Notes: generated by a model from the sequence alone, not told the origin. A stretch of 64,000 nt of DNA from Alicyclobacillus pomorum DSM 14955 (GCF_000472905.1 NZ_AXAR01000015.1:17607-81606); one strand, 5' to 3'; shown: positions 23,875 through 33,049, counted from the stretch's first letter. Translations and numbers: made by a program.

Positions 23875-24747
23875 TTACCCAAACAACTGTTTAAAGAGCC
23901 CAGCAATCGCAAGGATGATGTCGTGGAAAAATTGAACAATCGCATTTGCTTGTTTAGGGTGATTGTGAATAAATTGATTCAAACTGTCTCGGACATTGAG
24001 TGCTTCTTTGGAAACCGCGTCCCAGTTGATATGCAATCCGTTAATCTTTTTTAACAAATCGACCAAAGAATTGATTTGGCTGTCATTCAATTGAATGCCC
24101 ATTTGGTTTGCAACTTCTGAAATCAAATTCCGATATTGATCGTCGGTTTGCGGATGCTCTTGCGACAGCTTGGTTTTCAACTCGTTCACGAAAGCTGCCG
24201 CCTTATCTGGGTTGCCAATTTGCTGCCCGAGTTGTGCCGTTTGTACGACTTCTTGGTTTGCTACGTCCTTTCGGGTGGGATCCAGTTGATGACCAGTCGC
24301 CACTTCAAATGCTTTGGTAATCCCCGCAAGCGCGGCAGTCCCCGAGACAGGGAAAGGCGCTTCCACCGTCACATCGGCATCTTTGACACCTGCTGTGAGA
24401 AGGGCGTTTGAATACATGCTTGCACTTACCCATGTAATGTTCTTTGTCGACACGCGAATCCCGTAACCCGGCGATTGAAACACAATCAAACTAGACGAAA
24501 TGGCTCGGGTACCAATGAGCGCATCGGAAACAATTCCGTGTAACGCCTGCTCTTCGTCCGCATGGGTTACAGTGATAACTTTATCTGAGCTGGTTTTGGA
24601 AAAATCCGATTCGATTTGTTGTCTTTGAGCGCTCGTGAGATCGTTCCCCAATGTGATGATTCGATCCCCGGCCGCAACATCAGCAAAAACAGGATGAGGA
24701 AACAAAAGACTAGCTAAAACACCAATAGCAACGACTTGTTTTTTCAT
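23875..24747 (-). CDS. ypuA: secreted DUF1002 protein, YpuA-like
   Basis: The protein has 290 residues with a signal peptide (MKKQVVAIGVLASLLF, cleavage after VFA). The body has the DUF1002 pattern: LGNDLTSAQRQQI, a TVTHADE segment, SSSLIVFQSPGYGIRV and DADVTVEAPFPVSGTAALAGI. YpuA of Bacillus subtilis is an exported protein of unknown function linked to the cell envelope. The C-terminal 100 residues are helical and may bind the surface. A GTGGAGC site supports the start. Confidence 0.88.
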   Translation of the reverse strand: MKKQVVAIGVLASLLFPHPVFADVAAGDRIITLGNDLTSAQRQQIESDFSKTSSDKVITVTHADEEQALHGIVSDALIGTRAISSSLIVFQSPGYGIRVSTKNITWVSASMYSNALLTAGVKDADVTVEAPFPVSGTAALAGITKAFEVATGHQLDPTRKDVANQEVVQTAQLGQQIGNPDKAAAFVNELKTKLSQEHPQTDDQYRNLISEVANQMGIQLNDSQINSLVDLLKKINGLHINWDAVSKEALNVRDSLNQFIHNHPKQANAIVQFFHDIILAIAGLFKQLFG

Positions 24748-25057
24748 GTTGCTCCACTCTCATTTCGTGTTCCCGCTCACGCTCTGACGGGTCAATCCAA
24801 TGTTACAAAGAAACCGCGTTTTCTCCAACTGACACAAGGTGATGAAATCCTGAGAATGAGCGAGTATTCGTGAGAAAAGCCTTAAGTACGCTGGAGTTCA
24901 ACAAGTACAATTCCAAAAACGTTCGTTATTGGAACGTAATGAAGCCATTACGTCGACTCCGGAAGAAACACAATCCAATGATGTATGATTCGAGATCTCC
25001 TCCGAGGACTTGCCCGCAATGCTCCATAAGGGGCATTGCGCTGCAAGGTACTCACTC
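24748..25057. other. intergenic region
   Basis: No gene seen between ypuA and the end of the acetyl-CoA synthetase gene (both minus). A 63-codon plus-strand frame at 24870 lacks a ribosome site. Confidence 0.35.
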
Positions 25058-26770
25058 TTAATCCTCAAGGGTGGATAAATCTCCAGCGGGTAAACCTAGT
25101 TCCCAAGCTTTTAAAACGCGGCGCATAATCTTTCCCGAACGAGTTTTTGGAAGTTTTTCTTTATATTCTATAAGACGTGGTGCAGCATGGGCGGCTAATC
25201 TTTGTTTCACAAATTGCGATATTTCATTGGTTAGTTCTTCACTCGGTTCGTATCCGGCGCGAAGCGTGATAAAAGCTTTCACAATTTCGCCACGAACGGG
25301 ATCAGGAACTCCGATGACTCCTGCTTCTGCCACCGCAGGATGTTCAACAAGTTTGCTTTCCACTTCGAAAGGACCTACGCGTTCACCTGAAGTATTAATG
25401 ACGTCATCAACGCGTCCCTCGAACCAAAAATAGCCGTCCTCATCCTGATAAGCAGAATCGCCCGAAATAAACCAGCCATTGAGAAAATAAGACTGGTACT
25501 TTTCTTCGTTCCCCCAAACTTTGCGCATCATCGACGGCCAGCCGGGCTTAATCGCCAGATTTCCCATCCGGCTAGGAGGCAAAACATTTCCTTCATCATC
25601 AACGATAGCCATCTCCACGCCAGGCAGAGGCTTACCCATTGAACCAGGGCGAATCGACATATTTCGGTAGTTCGCACAGATGGTAGAACCCGTTTCTGTC
25701 ATCCACCAGTTATCATGAATGCGATGCCCCAAGACGTCTAATCCCCAATGAATCACTTCGGGGTTTAACGGTTCACCGGCAGACAGAATATGACGCAGAG
25801 AACTTAAATCAAACTTCCTGGGAAGGTCATTTCCTTGAGCCATCAACATTCGAAAAGCTGTAGGCGCACTGAACCAAACATTGACCTTGTATTTTTCCAA
25901 TGTCGCGTACCAGTCTTCAGGTTTAAAACGCCCACCGCGGCAAACCAATGTGACTCCGTGGAGCAAAGGAGCCAAGATGCCAGCGGATGTTCCGGTTACC
26001 CAACCCGGGTCAGCTGTACACCAATACACATCCCCCGGACGTAGATCGTAAACATATTTACCAGCAATATACATTTGAACCATCGCATAATGCACATGGA
26101 GGATACCTTTCGGTTTGCCAGTGGAACCGGATGTATAAAACAAGGCCATGCCTTCTTCTTTATCCATCCACTCGATGGTATAGGCATCAGACTCGCTTAA
26201 CATCCTATTGTAGGAAACCTCTTTCGTAGAGCCGGAAGTTTCCCCCAATACGATGATATACTTTAATTCTGCAATTTCAGAATCTAGAATGCGCTTTCGA
26301 AGTTCGTCTGTAGTAACAATGGCCGCGGCTCCACTGTCTAGAAGACGGTCTTTTAGTGCCTCTTCCATAAAGGCTTCAAAAAGAGGACCAACAATGGCAC
26401 CGATACGAAGAATACCTAACATAGCGACAATGAGTTCAGGGCTTCTCGGCATGAAAAGAAAGACGCGATCTCCTTTTTGGATTCCTAATTTTTTTAAACC
26501 AGTTGCAAATCGACAAGAAAGCTCTTGTAACTGCTTGTATGTGTAGCTTTCATCACGGTTTCCATCAGTAAAATATAACGCAATTTGCTCCCCACGCCCC
26601 TCATCGACATGACGGTCAATTGCTTCATAAACAATGTTTACTTTACCTGTAGAGCTCCACGTAAAGCATTTTTCAATTTCCTTCCAATCAAAAGTTGATT
26701 TTGTTTCTTCGTAACTTCTTAAATTTGCACTTTCATCCAGTGGGAAGATGATTTCGAATGTTGTCTGCAT
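25058..26770 (-). CDS. acsA: acetyl-CoA synthetase (acetate-CoA ligase, AMP-forming)
   Basis: The protein has 570 residues, close to the Bacillus AcsA size. Motifs include FYTSGSTGKPKGI, DPGWVTG, WWMTETG, FISGDSAYQDEDGYFWFEGRVDDVINTSGERVGP and the catalytic lysine in TRSGKIMRR near the C-terminus, which in relatives is controlled by acetylation. It makes acetyl-CoA from acetate. AGGGAGAGGG lies before the ATG. The acetate-transporter gene about 1.4 kb downstream fits a shared role. A propionyl-CoA or other short-chain ligase cannot be ruled out. Confidence 0.85.
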   Translation of the reverse strand: MQTTFEIIFPLDESANLRSYEETKSTFDWKEIEKCFTWSSTGKVNIVYEAIDRHVDEGRGEQIALYFTDGNRDESYTYKQLQELSCRFATGLKKLGIQKGDRVFLFMPRSPELIVAMLGILRIGAIVGPLFEAFMEEALKDRLLDSGAAAIVTTDELRKRILDSEIAELKYIIVLGETSGSTKEVSYNRMLSESDAYTIEWMDKEEGMALFYTSGSTGKPKGILHVHYAMVQMYIAGKYVYDLRPGDVYWCTADPGWVTGTSAGILAPLLHGVTLVCRGGRFKPEDWYATLEKYKVNVWFSAPTAFRMLMAQGNDLPRKFDLSSLRHILSAGEPLNPEVIHWGLDVLGHRIHDNWWMTETGSTICANYRNMSIRPGSMGKPLPGVEMAIVDDEGNVLPPSRMGNLAIKPGWPSMMRKVWGNEEKYQSYFLNGWFISGDSAYQDEDGYFWFEGRVDDVINTSGERVGPFEVESKLVEHPAVAEAGVIGVPDPVRGEIVKAFITLRAGYEPSEELTNEISQFVKQRLAAHAAPRLIEYKEKLPKTRSGKIMRRVLKAWELGLPAGDLSTLED

Positions 26771-27150
26771 AAGAATTCCCTCTCCCTGTAACAGCGTCTA
26801 CTTATCAAACCATTGTTATATAACAGCATTATGAGGTTTGTCTGTATTTTTTGCAAGTTTAAGCATCGGGAAACTCACTCGGATGGCACAACGATTGCCA
26901 ACCATCGGATCCCATGCCGATTTCGTCGATACCGAGTTTACATCCACCCTTCACAAAACACACAATATTGCGAAATATATATACGAAATGGATTGCTCAC
27001 TTGTTTCCCCGACAAATTGTAACACGCGTGCGGCTAAGTGCATGATATGAAGCTCATTGCCCAAACGCTTTCTGCGTAACGAGCATAGTACTGGATTGTC
27101 CACTTGAATCCTGTGCGGTGGCCAATCAAAAGCTGCGAGAAGGTGTAGTG
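26771..27150. other. intergenic region upstream of acsA
   Basis: No supported gene; several 60 to 85 codon frames on both strands lack ribosome sites. Confidence 0.35.
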
Positions 27151-27357
27151 ATGCATGAAAACAATGTAAACAAGATGAAGCCCTGGACAACCATCGCAAC
27201 ACCCTGGGGATGGGGAATCAAACACCGAAAGGAGAAATACTATTCGAAAATTATCATCGGCCCTCATGAAATCGACTTAACATCGCTAGGGTTTCAATGC
27301 GAAATTTACAGTGACGGAATAAAATTTATCCCGTTAAAACCAGAAGAACAAATTTGA
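27151..27357 (+). CDS. small hypothetical protein
   Basis: The protein has 68 residues from the ATG at 27151 (AGAAGGTG upstream); an in-frame start 11 codons earlier is possible. It has a Trp/Gly-rich segment (TPWGWGIKH) and a mixed beta-like C-terminus (IIIGPHEIDLTSLGF). I do not recognise the family. The AT-rich composition and the clean stop before the next region make it a fair candidate gene. Confidence 0.45.
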   Translation: MHENNVNKMKPWTTIATPWGWGIKHRKEKYYSKIIIGPHEIDLTSLGFQCEIYSDGIKFIPLKPEEQI

Positions 27358-27635
27358 TGCAAGTCATGAAAGGCGGTTACTGATGAAGGTGCCCCCCGCT
27401 GACAATATGGATCCATCCTCTTTGTCAGTGACCGCCGTTTCCGCTTCCAGTGTGTACGTTCATGACATATTCAATTGCGTCCTTTCGCGATTCAAAGCAA
27501 GTCCGCTGTGGCTTGGGATGCACACTTGTGGATCTGCGATTGGACTTCTTCGCGATGACTTGAAAGCATACCATGAAAACGCTATGTTTGATGTATTACA
27601 AAAATACTCATCATCGATCCCGTGTTTGCGAGAGG

Positions 27636-28529
27636 ATGAGTCGATTGCACGAGATCATTGGACAAGCATGGGAACACCTCGGGAAATACGGAACTGCAGT
27701 TGCGTTGCTGTGCATCTGTATACTGATTTTGTTCATTGTGATGATGTCCATCGTCCGGCATAAACGTGGTGACGAAATCGAACTTGATTTCAAAATAACG
27801 AAGGTGACTTTAAAACCGAACTCAGAGATTCGACGCCTGGAAACTGCATTACAGAAACTTACTACCGAGTATGAAACGGTGAGCAGGGACTCTCGTCACA
27901 AAGTGGCTGTACTGAATTTCCTCGACCAAGTTGGACAGAACGCACAAATGGTACTCCAAACAGTTTTATCTGGTGCATCCGAAAATTCAACGGAACAAGA
28001 GATGCGTAACTATTTCGATCAAGCATTGTCATTTATACTGCATATCATTGAGTACTCCGTGAGAGATGGTAAGAGCGGCCTTTCGCGCATTGCCATATTT
28101 GTACCAGACGACAGCAACGAAAATCTCGTGATGTTAAAAGGGTTGGGATACTCTCCTCAGGGTCAATCAAATTTGACTCTCCCAATGGAAAGTTCATTTG
28201 CTGGGGGGGCATTTAGGAACAAAGAGGTTTATCACACAGGAGACATACTGTCACTCACCGGTGGATTTGTAAAACTCGACCAGCAGCGGCACAGCTATCA
28301 TTCACTTGTATGTGTACCCATCATGTGGCTGGGAAATCCTTTGGGTGTTCTGAATGTAGATTGCGCTGAAAAGGATGCGTTTTCCGCTGATGACGCAGAT
28401 GTCATCAAATTTTTCGCCAACCAGCTTGCTTTACTTCTGTTTGCTCGTAACATAGAATTCGAAATAAATAAGGTGAAATCGACGTCTGCAGCGACCGATG
28501 TGAAAGGAGCCGGGTCAAGTGGCACGTAA
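27636..28529 (+). CDS. membrane-anchored GAF-domain protein
   Basis: The protein has 297 residues from the ATG at 27636; an in-frame ATG 21 codons earlier exists. An N-terminal membrane helix (VALLCICILILFIVMMSIV) is followed by a short coiled-coil region and a GAF domain (ARFP-type core with HSLVCVPIMWLGNPLGVLNVDC). GAF domains bind small ligands or sense redox state. It has no attached kinase, cyclase or HTH domain, so it likely signals through a partner. The next gene overlaps its end by 11 bp and could be that partner. Confidence 0.7.
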   Translation: MSRLHEIIGQAWEHLGKYGTAVALLCICILILFIVMMSIVRHKRGDEIELDFKITKVTLKPNSEIRRLETALQKLTTEYETVSRDSRHKVAVLNFLDQVGQNAQMVLQTVLSGASENSTEQEMRNYFDQALSFILHIIEYSVRDGKSGLSRIAIFVPDDSNENLVMLKGLGYSPQGQSNLTLPMESSFAGGAFRNKEVYHTGDILSLTGGFVKLDQQRHSYHSLVCVPIMWLGNPLGVLNVDCAEKDAFSADDADVIKFFANQLALLLFARNIEFEINKVKSTSAATDVKGAGSSGT

Positions 28530-28710
28530 TACGACCAAGCAACGACGCCAAAATCATTCTCCGTCTCCCATGAATCAATACTACGCTGGGCAAATTACTG
28601 CTCAGGAATATGTAGAAATCATTTCCCGTTCTTTGACAGCTGACAATACCCGCAGGGCCTCCGAAAAGAGAGTCAAACGCATACTTAAAGTGTTGGAGCA
28701 TACGGTATAG
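28519..28710 (+). CDS. small basic protein co-transcribed with the GAF protein
   Basis: The protein has 63 residues from the GTG at 28519, with AAAGGAG 9 bp upstream inside the preceding gene. It is basic at both ends with a central Tyr/Glu helix (YYAGQITAQEYVEIISRSL). The overlap suggests coupled translation with the GAF protein. No family recognised. Confidence 0.55.
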   Translation: MARNTTKQRRQNHSPSPMNQYYAGQITAQEYVEIISRSLTADNTRRASEKRVKRILKVLEHTV

Positions 28711-28991
28711 GTCAGAAAACAATTCGCCCCCGCTTCTCCTAAGGTAGCCATCGTCCATAACGCCTCTTTAGATTCGGGTTAAAAAGCCCGTCTGCTTTCG
28801 ACAAAAAACATAGAAATGTTTTCTCGCCCCCTCGTTAGTCCATTCCGACTCGTCATCCCGACGCGCTACACATCCGCCTTCTTTCAGGAATGTGGTGATC
28901 CATTGTTCATCGGCTTCAACCGTAATAACTCGGCGTAAGAACGCACAACATAACGCTGAACAACAAGCCATGTCGTGGGAACGGGAAGCAG
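28711..28991. other. intergenic region
   Basis: No gene seen before the DUF1003 gene. The segment has no obvious hairpin. Confidence 0.35.
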
Positions 28992-29561
28992 ATGAGGAAA
29001 AAATACTTTGTTAAACCTCAAGACGTATTGGGAAGTGATGCAAACGCCCTGGGAAGTTATCAAAGGTTGCAGGGATTTGACATTCCAATGAATGAAGATA
29101 GTGTGAAGCGAATCGACCGATTGGTAAACGAATACGAAAAGCACATTATGGCCCATCTCAATGACGAGTATTTGCGCAAAACGACTTGGGCTGACCGACT
29201 CGCAGACCGAATCGCGCAACTGGGTGGTAGTTGGAAGTTCATCATTGGAATGGCGTTTTTCCTTGCCTTCTGGATGATCTGGAATTCGGTAAATTTCACT
29301 CCTCACTTTGACCCCCCACCGTTCATCCTGCTTAATTTGATTCTTTCTTGTACTGCCGCGTTCCAAGCACCAATCATTATGATGAGTCAAAACCGACAGG
29401 CAGCCCGTGACAAACACGAGGCAGTCATTAGTTTTGCCATCAATTACAAAGCAGAAGCCGAAATTGACGATGTGCAAAGTCATTTGCACCGCATTGATGG
29501 GAAATTGTTTGCGATAGAGTCCATGCTCATGCAACTGACTTCGCAAAAGGACAAGTCGTAG
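28992..29561 (+). CDS. DUF1003 membrane protein
   Basis: The protein has 189 residues. The DUF1003 core is clear: WADRLADRIAQLGGSWKFI, two membrane helices, then PPFILLNLILSC and QAPIIMMSQNRQAARDK. The family is common in bacteria and poorly understood; some members are called cyclic nucleotide-related or magnesium-related without firm proof. A basic N-terminal part and a C-terminal helical region (SHLHRIDGKLFAI) flank the core. It stands alone, upstream of a DNA methylase. Confidence 0.85.
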   Translation: MRKKYFVKPQDVLGSDANALGSYQRLQGFDIPMNEDSVKRIDRLVNEYEKHIMAHLNDEYLRKTTWADRLADRIAQLGGSWKFIIGMAFFLAFWMIWNSVNFTPHFDPPPFILLNLILSCTAAFQAPIIMMSQNRQAARDKHEAVISFAINYKAEAEIDDVQSHLHRIDGKLFAIESMLMQLTSQKDKS

Positions 29562-29693
29562 TTTAGATGATGTGCCGTTTGGTTTTCCTATGCAGATTCA
29601 GCCTTTACGTGATGGCGGAACAATACTTCGGAGAGGAAACTTGGACCATCTTGTCGAACCAATGTCGTAGACCAGAAACTGTGGAGTGACGAC

Positions 29694-30515
29694 ATGAAAC
29701 CCTTCCTGAAATGGGCCGGAAACAAATATCGCATTGTTGACAAAATACGAGGGCTACTTCCACCGGGCCGGCGCCTGATTGAACCATTTGCTGGCGCGGC
29801 AGCAGTGTTTCTGAATACCAATTACGCATATAACATTGTCAACGACTTGAATGTAGACTTGATTAACCTATACCTGGTTTTAAAAGCACACGGTCCAGCA
29901 TTTATTGATGAGTGCAAAAGCCTCTTTGTACCCGACAACAACTCACCTGATGCTTATTACGCGTTGCGACAAGAATTCAATGAAACAAAGGATCGTGTAC
30001 GCAAGTCGGCTTTATTTCTTTATCTGAATCGTCATGGGTACAACGGCCTATGCAGATACAACAGTGAAGGCGGCTTTAATGTACCATTTGGTCGATACAA
30101 AAAGCCGTACTTTCCCTATGAAGAAATGATGTTCTTCTACCACAAAGCCCAGACAGCTGAGTTCTTGGCAGAGGACTTCGAAACAGTGATGCGACGTGCT
30201 GAGCCTGGTGACGTCATCTACTGCGATCCGCCATATGTACCCTTATCGGATACTGCGAACTTTACTAGCTACAGTGCCGGAGGGTTTGGGCCCGAGGAAC
30301 AACTGCGGCTTGCACGTGTAGCCGAAGAGGTATCTGCCAAAGGTATTCCTGTCCTCATATCGAATCACCGAAACTCCTTCACGCTTGAAGCCTATGCGGC
30401 TGCAAACATTGAATCGTTCGATGTACAACGCTTCATCAGTTGCGATGGCGATAATCGGAATAAAGCCACGGAGTTGTTAGCTTTATTCAATGGGAGGCAC
30501 ATTTGTGTAGGATGA
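29694..30515 (+). CDS. Dam-family DNA adenine methyltransferase, orphan
   Basis: The protein has 273 residues of the D12 class. FLKWAGNKYRIVDKI is the SAM-binding start, RLIEPFAGAAAVF follows, and the catalytic motif is DPPYVPLS. FVPFGRY-like NVPFGRYKKP and the SNHRNSFT segment are typical of GATC-specific enzymes. No restriction endonuclease gene is near, so it is a solitary methylase. It could act in gene control, repair or phage defence. GC content fits the surroundings. The recognition sequence GATC is inferred from family. Confidence 0.85.
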   Translation: MKPFLKWAGNKYRIVDKIRGLLPPGRRLIEPFAGAAAVFLNTNYAYNIVNDLNVDLINLYLVLKAHGPAFIDECKSLFVPDNNSPDAYYALRQEFNETKDRVRKSALFLYLNRHGYNGLCRYNSEGGFNVPFGRYKKPYFPYEEMMFFYHKAQTAEFLAEDFETVMRRAEPGDVIYCDPPYVPLSDTANFTSYSAGGFGPEEQLRLARVAEEVSAKGIPVLISNHRNSFTLEAYAAANIESFDVQRFISCDGDNRNKATELLALFNGRHICVG

Positions 30516-30992
30516 AATCAAGCAAGGAACCTTGGCCGATATATTCTGCTCTTACCCGTTACCTTCGCCCCCCATATGCCGTCTCTCACGCAACTCTAAT
30601 GGCTTAATTATAGTTTTCTAACATCAAGGTGTTAAGGTATGTTGGTAACTTGCACATTGCTTTCTCCTCGCAAAACTTGGCGTAACCCTCGAAACAGACC
30701 GGATGATTCGTCCGGTCTGTCCATTTTGTCATCAAATCACCTGTGGAAATTCTCCATGTCGTTTCTCGCTTTGCGACCGTGAAACAGGAAAGTCCATTGC
30801 TGAAGTCTGATGAGGTTGGGATGTACGCGAACTGGGGGCCTGAATGAATCGGAAATGTGAGGAGTGATGGAGCGGAGTGGATTGAAGATTTCAGTCACAA
30901 ATATCCGCATGAATAGGCGAATAGCCAATACGGTTCTTGTGCTCGTGTCATAGGTTAGGCATGAGAAAACACCCATGGAGGAGGAAACAACA
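30516..30992. other. intergenic region with one terminator
   Basis: Contains the terminator at 30694. Apart from it, no gene is supported: a 79-codon minus frame at 30737 has no ribosome site. Confidence 0.4.
30694..30720 (+). terminator. terminator after dam-like gene
   Basis: ACAGACCGGA pairs with TCCGGTCTGT around TGATTCG, followed by CCATTTTGT. It lies 180 bp after the methylase stop. Confidence 0.6.
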
Positions 30993-31280
30993 TTGCATCC
31001 GTTTCGACAGTTACCACCGCAGATGATGCCGGCAGAATATGAGCAACCATACTATGCACAACCGACGTACCCGCAACCGACATACCAACAACCGACATAC
31101 CCACAAACACATCCGCACCCATTTCATTTACATGAACAACGACTCATGGACCATGAACGAAGGTTTGACAGGCATGAACGTAGGCTAGCCAGACTTGAGC
31201 GCAGACTCGAACGACTGGAAGGACTACCACGGCAAGAGCTCGGCAGAGGGATGAATGAGGATTCTCCATCGACGTACTGA
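30993..31280 (+). CDS. Tyr/Pro-rich coiled-coil protein, spore-coat-like
   Basis: The protein has 95 residues. I choose the TTG at 30993: AGGAGG lies 8 bp upstream, and the only in-frame ATG (30975) overlaps that ribosome site. The N-terminal half is low complexity with PTYPQ/PTYQQ repeats, and the C-terminal half is a strongly charged Arg/Glu coiled coil (HERRFDRHERRLARLERRL). Such composition is typical of spore coat or exosporium proteins. No catalytic domain. The next genes toward 35 kb are also spore-type. Confidence 0.6.
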   Translation: MHPFRQLPPQMMPAEYEQPYYAQPTYPQPTYQQPTYPQTHPHPFHLHEQRLMDHERRFDRHERRLARLERRLERLEGLPRQELGRGMNEDSPSTY

Positions 31281-31299
31281 ATTCAAACGCAAAGGAACT

Positions 31300-31324
31300 G
31301 GTAGATGGATGAAATCCGTCTACC
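31300..31324 (+). terminator. hairpin after the Tyr/Pro-rich gene
   Basis: GGTAGA and TCTACC form the base of a hairpin with an inner GGAT/ATCC pairing, followed by ATTTTCC. Confidence 0.5.
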
Positions 31325-31475
31325 ATTTTCCTGTGAAGATCAGAGTCCAGTAAAGGCCTTCTTCTATTGAGTCCACGGAATAAATTTTTGTTACAACGGT
31401 TGTACCTAGGTATTCGCCCTGTCTCATACCACACTCTGCCCATACACTGCGGTATCTGAAAAGGAGGCGGAAAGT

Positions 31476-31724
31476 TTGGGCAAGAAGAAATCTAAGCGGT
31501 ATGTTGTTCTTGACCTTGGAGACAGGATATCAACTGATACATTAAACGATAAAGATTTATCCGGCTTGGTTTTGGAGATACAACGCGATAATCTCCATAA
31601 ACCCTACAGCCGATACTCTGTTCAACGAGTCATTCCAATCGAGGCGGATTTGGCAAAGACAATTGGACTCACCCCCATTACATTACGGCATCGTCCAAAC
31701 ACTGGTGATCTCCATCTCTCATAA
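31476..31724 (+). CDS. small basic hypothetical protein
   Basis: The protein has 82 residues and starts with TTG at 31476, supported by AAGGAGG 8 bp upstream. It is basic at the N-terminus (KKKSKRYVVLDLG) and has a mixed beta-like body with TIGLTPITLRH. I do not recognise it. The convergent DUF421 gene ends about 20 bp after it. Confidence 0.45.
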   Translation: MGKKKSKRYVVLDLGDRISTDTLNDKDLSGLVLEIQRDNLHKPYSRYSVQRVIPIEADLAKTIGLTPITLRHRPNTGDLHLS

Positions 31725-31744
31725 AGTCAGTAAATCCTGAGCAG

Positions 31745-32605
31745 TTACTCCCTCAAAAAGGGGCCGATTTGTGTAATCAGGTTTTTAAGATGAGTCGCTG
31801 CCTCTCCATAGGTCTGCTTGGCTAGTCGATTCTCAGTTTGCAAGGTGAACATCTCGAGATCTGCTTGGATTTTTTTCAAAGTTGCTGCCAATAAAGGTTT
31901 CTCTTTCATTGGCGGCTCCTTTTGCACATCCTTATAGAGATCAACGTACACATTTCCATTTGAGTCCACCTGTGCAATAAATACATCCCTGAAATCTGAT
32001 GCACCCTGCTTCATGATTTCTCCCAGCAACCATTCCCTTGTATAACCGGAATGTTGTAAGGATTTTTCCATAACGTGCCCGTCAATGATGAGTAGTCGGG
32101 ATTCGTTCTCTGAAATGACTGGTATCCCAGCATCTTTGGGAGTCAGCGGTTGTAACTCGGTCTTTTTCATGACACTCAGCGTACCGTTGGTTTCAAGAAT
32201 GGCATACTCTACATCGGACAGTTTGAAGATATCCTTCTGACGTAGCATCATCATCATCTCTTCGATGGATAAGTTTGATTTTTTTAAATTTTCTTCTAAA
32301 ACATTTCCATGCTGAATCACCACACTTGGTCGCCCATCCAGAAAGATACGCCCCTTATATGATTTTCGCTGTATCAGGGACACAATCAAGGAAAGAACGG
32401 TCCAAATCGCCAAGCTGCTAATGGCATGGATACCTTTTATGTTATCAAGCGACCAACTCGCGGCAATGTCCCCGACCGTGATACTGACTATGTAATCGAA
32501 AAAGTTGAGTTGAGCGACCTGCCGTTTGCCCAAGATGCGTGCCAAAATGAACAGCACGATAAAGGAAAAAACGGACTGTACTATCACTTCACTCGTCGTT
32601 GGCAT
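31745..32605 (-). CDS. DUF421 (YetF-type) membrane protein fused to DUF1657
   Basis: The protein has 286 residues with GGGAGGG before the ATG. Residues 1 to about 85 form three membrane helices; the DUF421 body follows (LGKRQVAQLNFFDYIVSITVG, then GRPSVVIQHGNVLEENL and the MMMLRQKDIF segment). The last 50 residues (LKKIQADLEMFTLQTENRL, KQTYGEAATHLKNLI) match DUF1657, which is usually a separate small protein. DUF421 and DUF1657 genes accompany spoVA-type germination operons in some Bacillus, so a role in spore heat resistance or germination is inferred. The fusion supports that the two proteins act together. Confidence 0.8.
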   Translation of the reverse strand: MPTTSEVIVQSVFSFIVLFILARILGKRQVAQLNFFDYIVSITVGDIAASWSLDNIKGIHAISSLAIWTVLSLIVSLIQRKSYKGRIFLDGRPSVVIQHGNVLEENLKKSNLSIEEMMMMLRQKDIFKLSDVEYAILETNGTLSVMKKTELQPLTPKDAGIPVISENESRLLIIDGHVMEKSLQHSGYTREWLLGEIMKQGASDFRDVFIAQVDSNGNVYVDLYKDVQKEPPMKEKPLLAATLKKIQADLEMFTLQTENRLAKQTYGEAATHLKNLITQIGPFLRE

Positions 32606-32668
32606 TCGAATCCCTCCCGATTATGGCGTGTATTAATTACTTTGCCCAGGACTTCGGTTTTTGTGTAG

Positions 32669-32702
32669 AAAACCGTTCTCCTTTCTCTTGGAGAACGGTT
32701 TG
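32669..32702 (-). terminator. terminator between YjcZ-like gene and DUF421 gene
   Basis: AAACCGTTCTCC pairs with GGAGAACGGTTT around TTTCTCTT, between two minus-strand genes. Confidence 0.65.
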
Positions 32703-32799
32703 GTCTCTTTTCGGAGTCCTGTTTGTTCGTTTTCCTGTCGGGTCCTATTTATTATGTACACAAACACCCGCCTACAAGACAGGTGTTTGCACACAGAGA

Positions 32800-32967
32800 T
32801 CAATATCCATAGCCAGCTCCATAACCATCGTACGCGCCATAACCACTGCACGGTGTCGCTGCCGCTGCAGTATAGCCAGCATAACCAGGAACCAACAGTA
32901 AGAACAACACGAAGATAATCAGGAATACGATTGCCCATCGAGTGAACCCACCAAAGTGTCCGTCCAT
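32800..32967 (-). CDS. YjcZ-family sporulation peptide
   Basis: The peptide has 55 residues: MDGHFGGFTRWAIVFLIIF, a LLLVPGYAGY segment, then a Gly/Tyr-rich tail. A GGAGGAGGTG site precedes the ATG at 32967. The FGGxTxWAxVFLIIFVLF core is shared with the peptides at 33372, 45143 and 45311, and to a lesser degree with 34215. YjcZ-type peptides are found in spores of Bacillaceae and lie in membranes or coat; the exact role is not known. This one has an extended C-terminus. Confidence 0.8.
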   Translation of the reverse strand: MDGHFGGFTRWAIVFLIIFVLFLLLVPGYAGYTAAAATPCSGYGAYDGYGAGYGY

Positions 32968-33049
32968 AATTCGTCACACCTCCTCCGTTTCAGTCATGTA
33001 GCCTACGAAACAAACATCAATGAAAGTAGTTTTGAATGCCCCCATTTTT

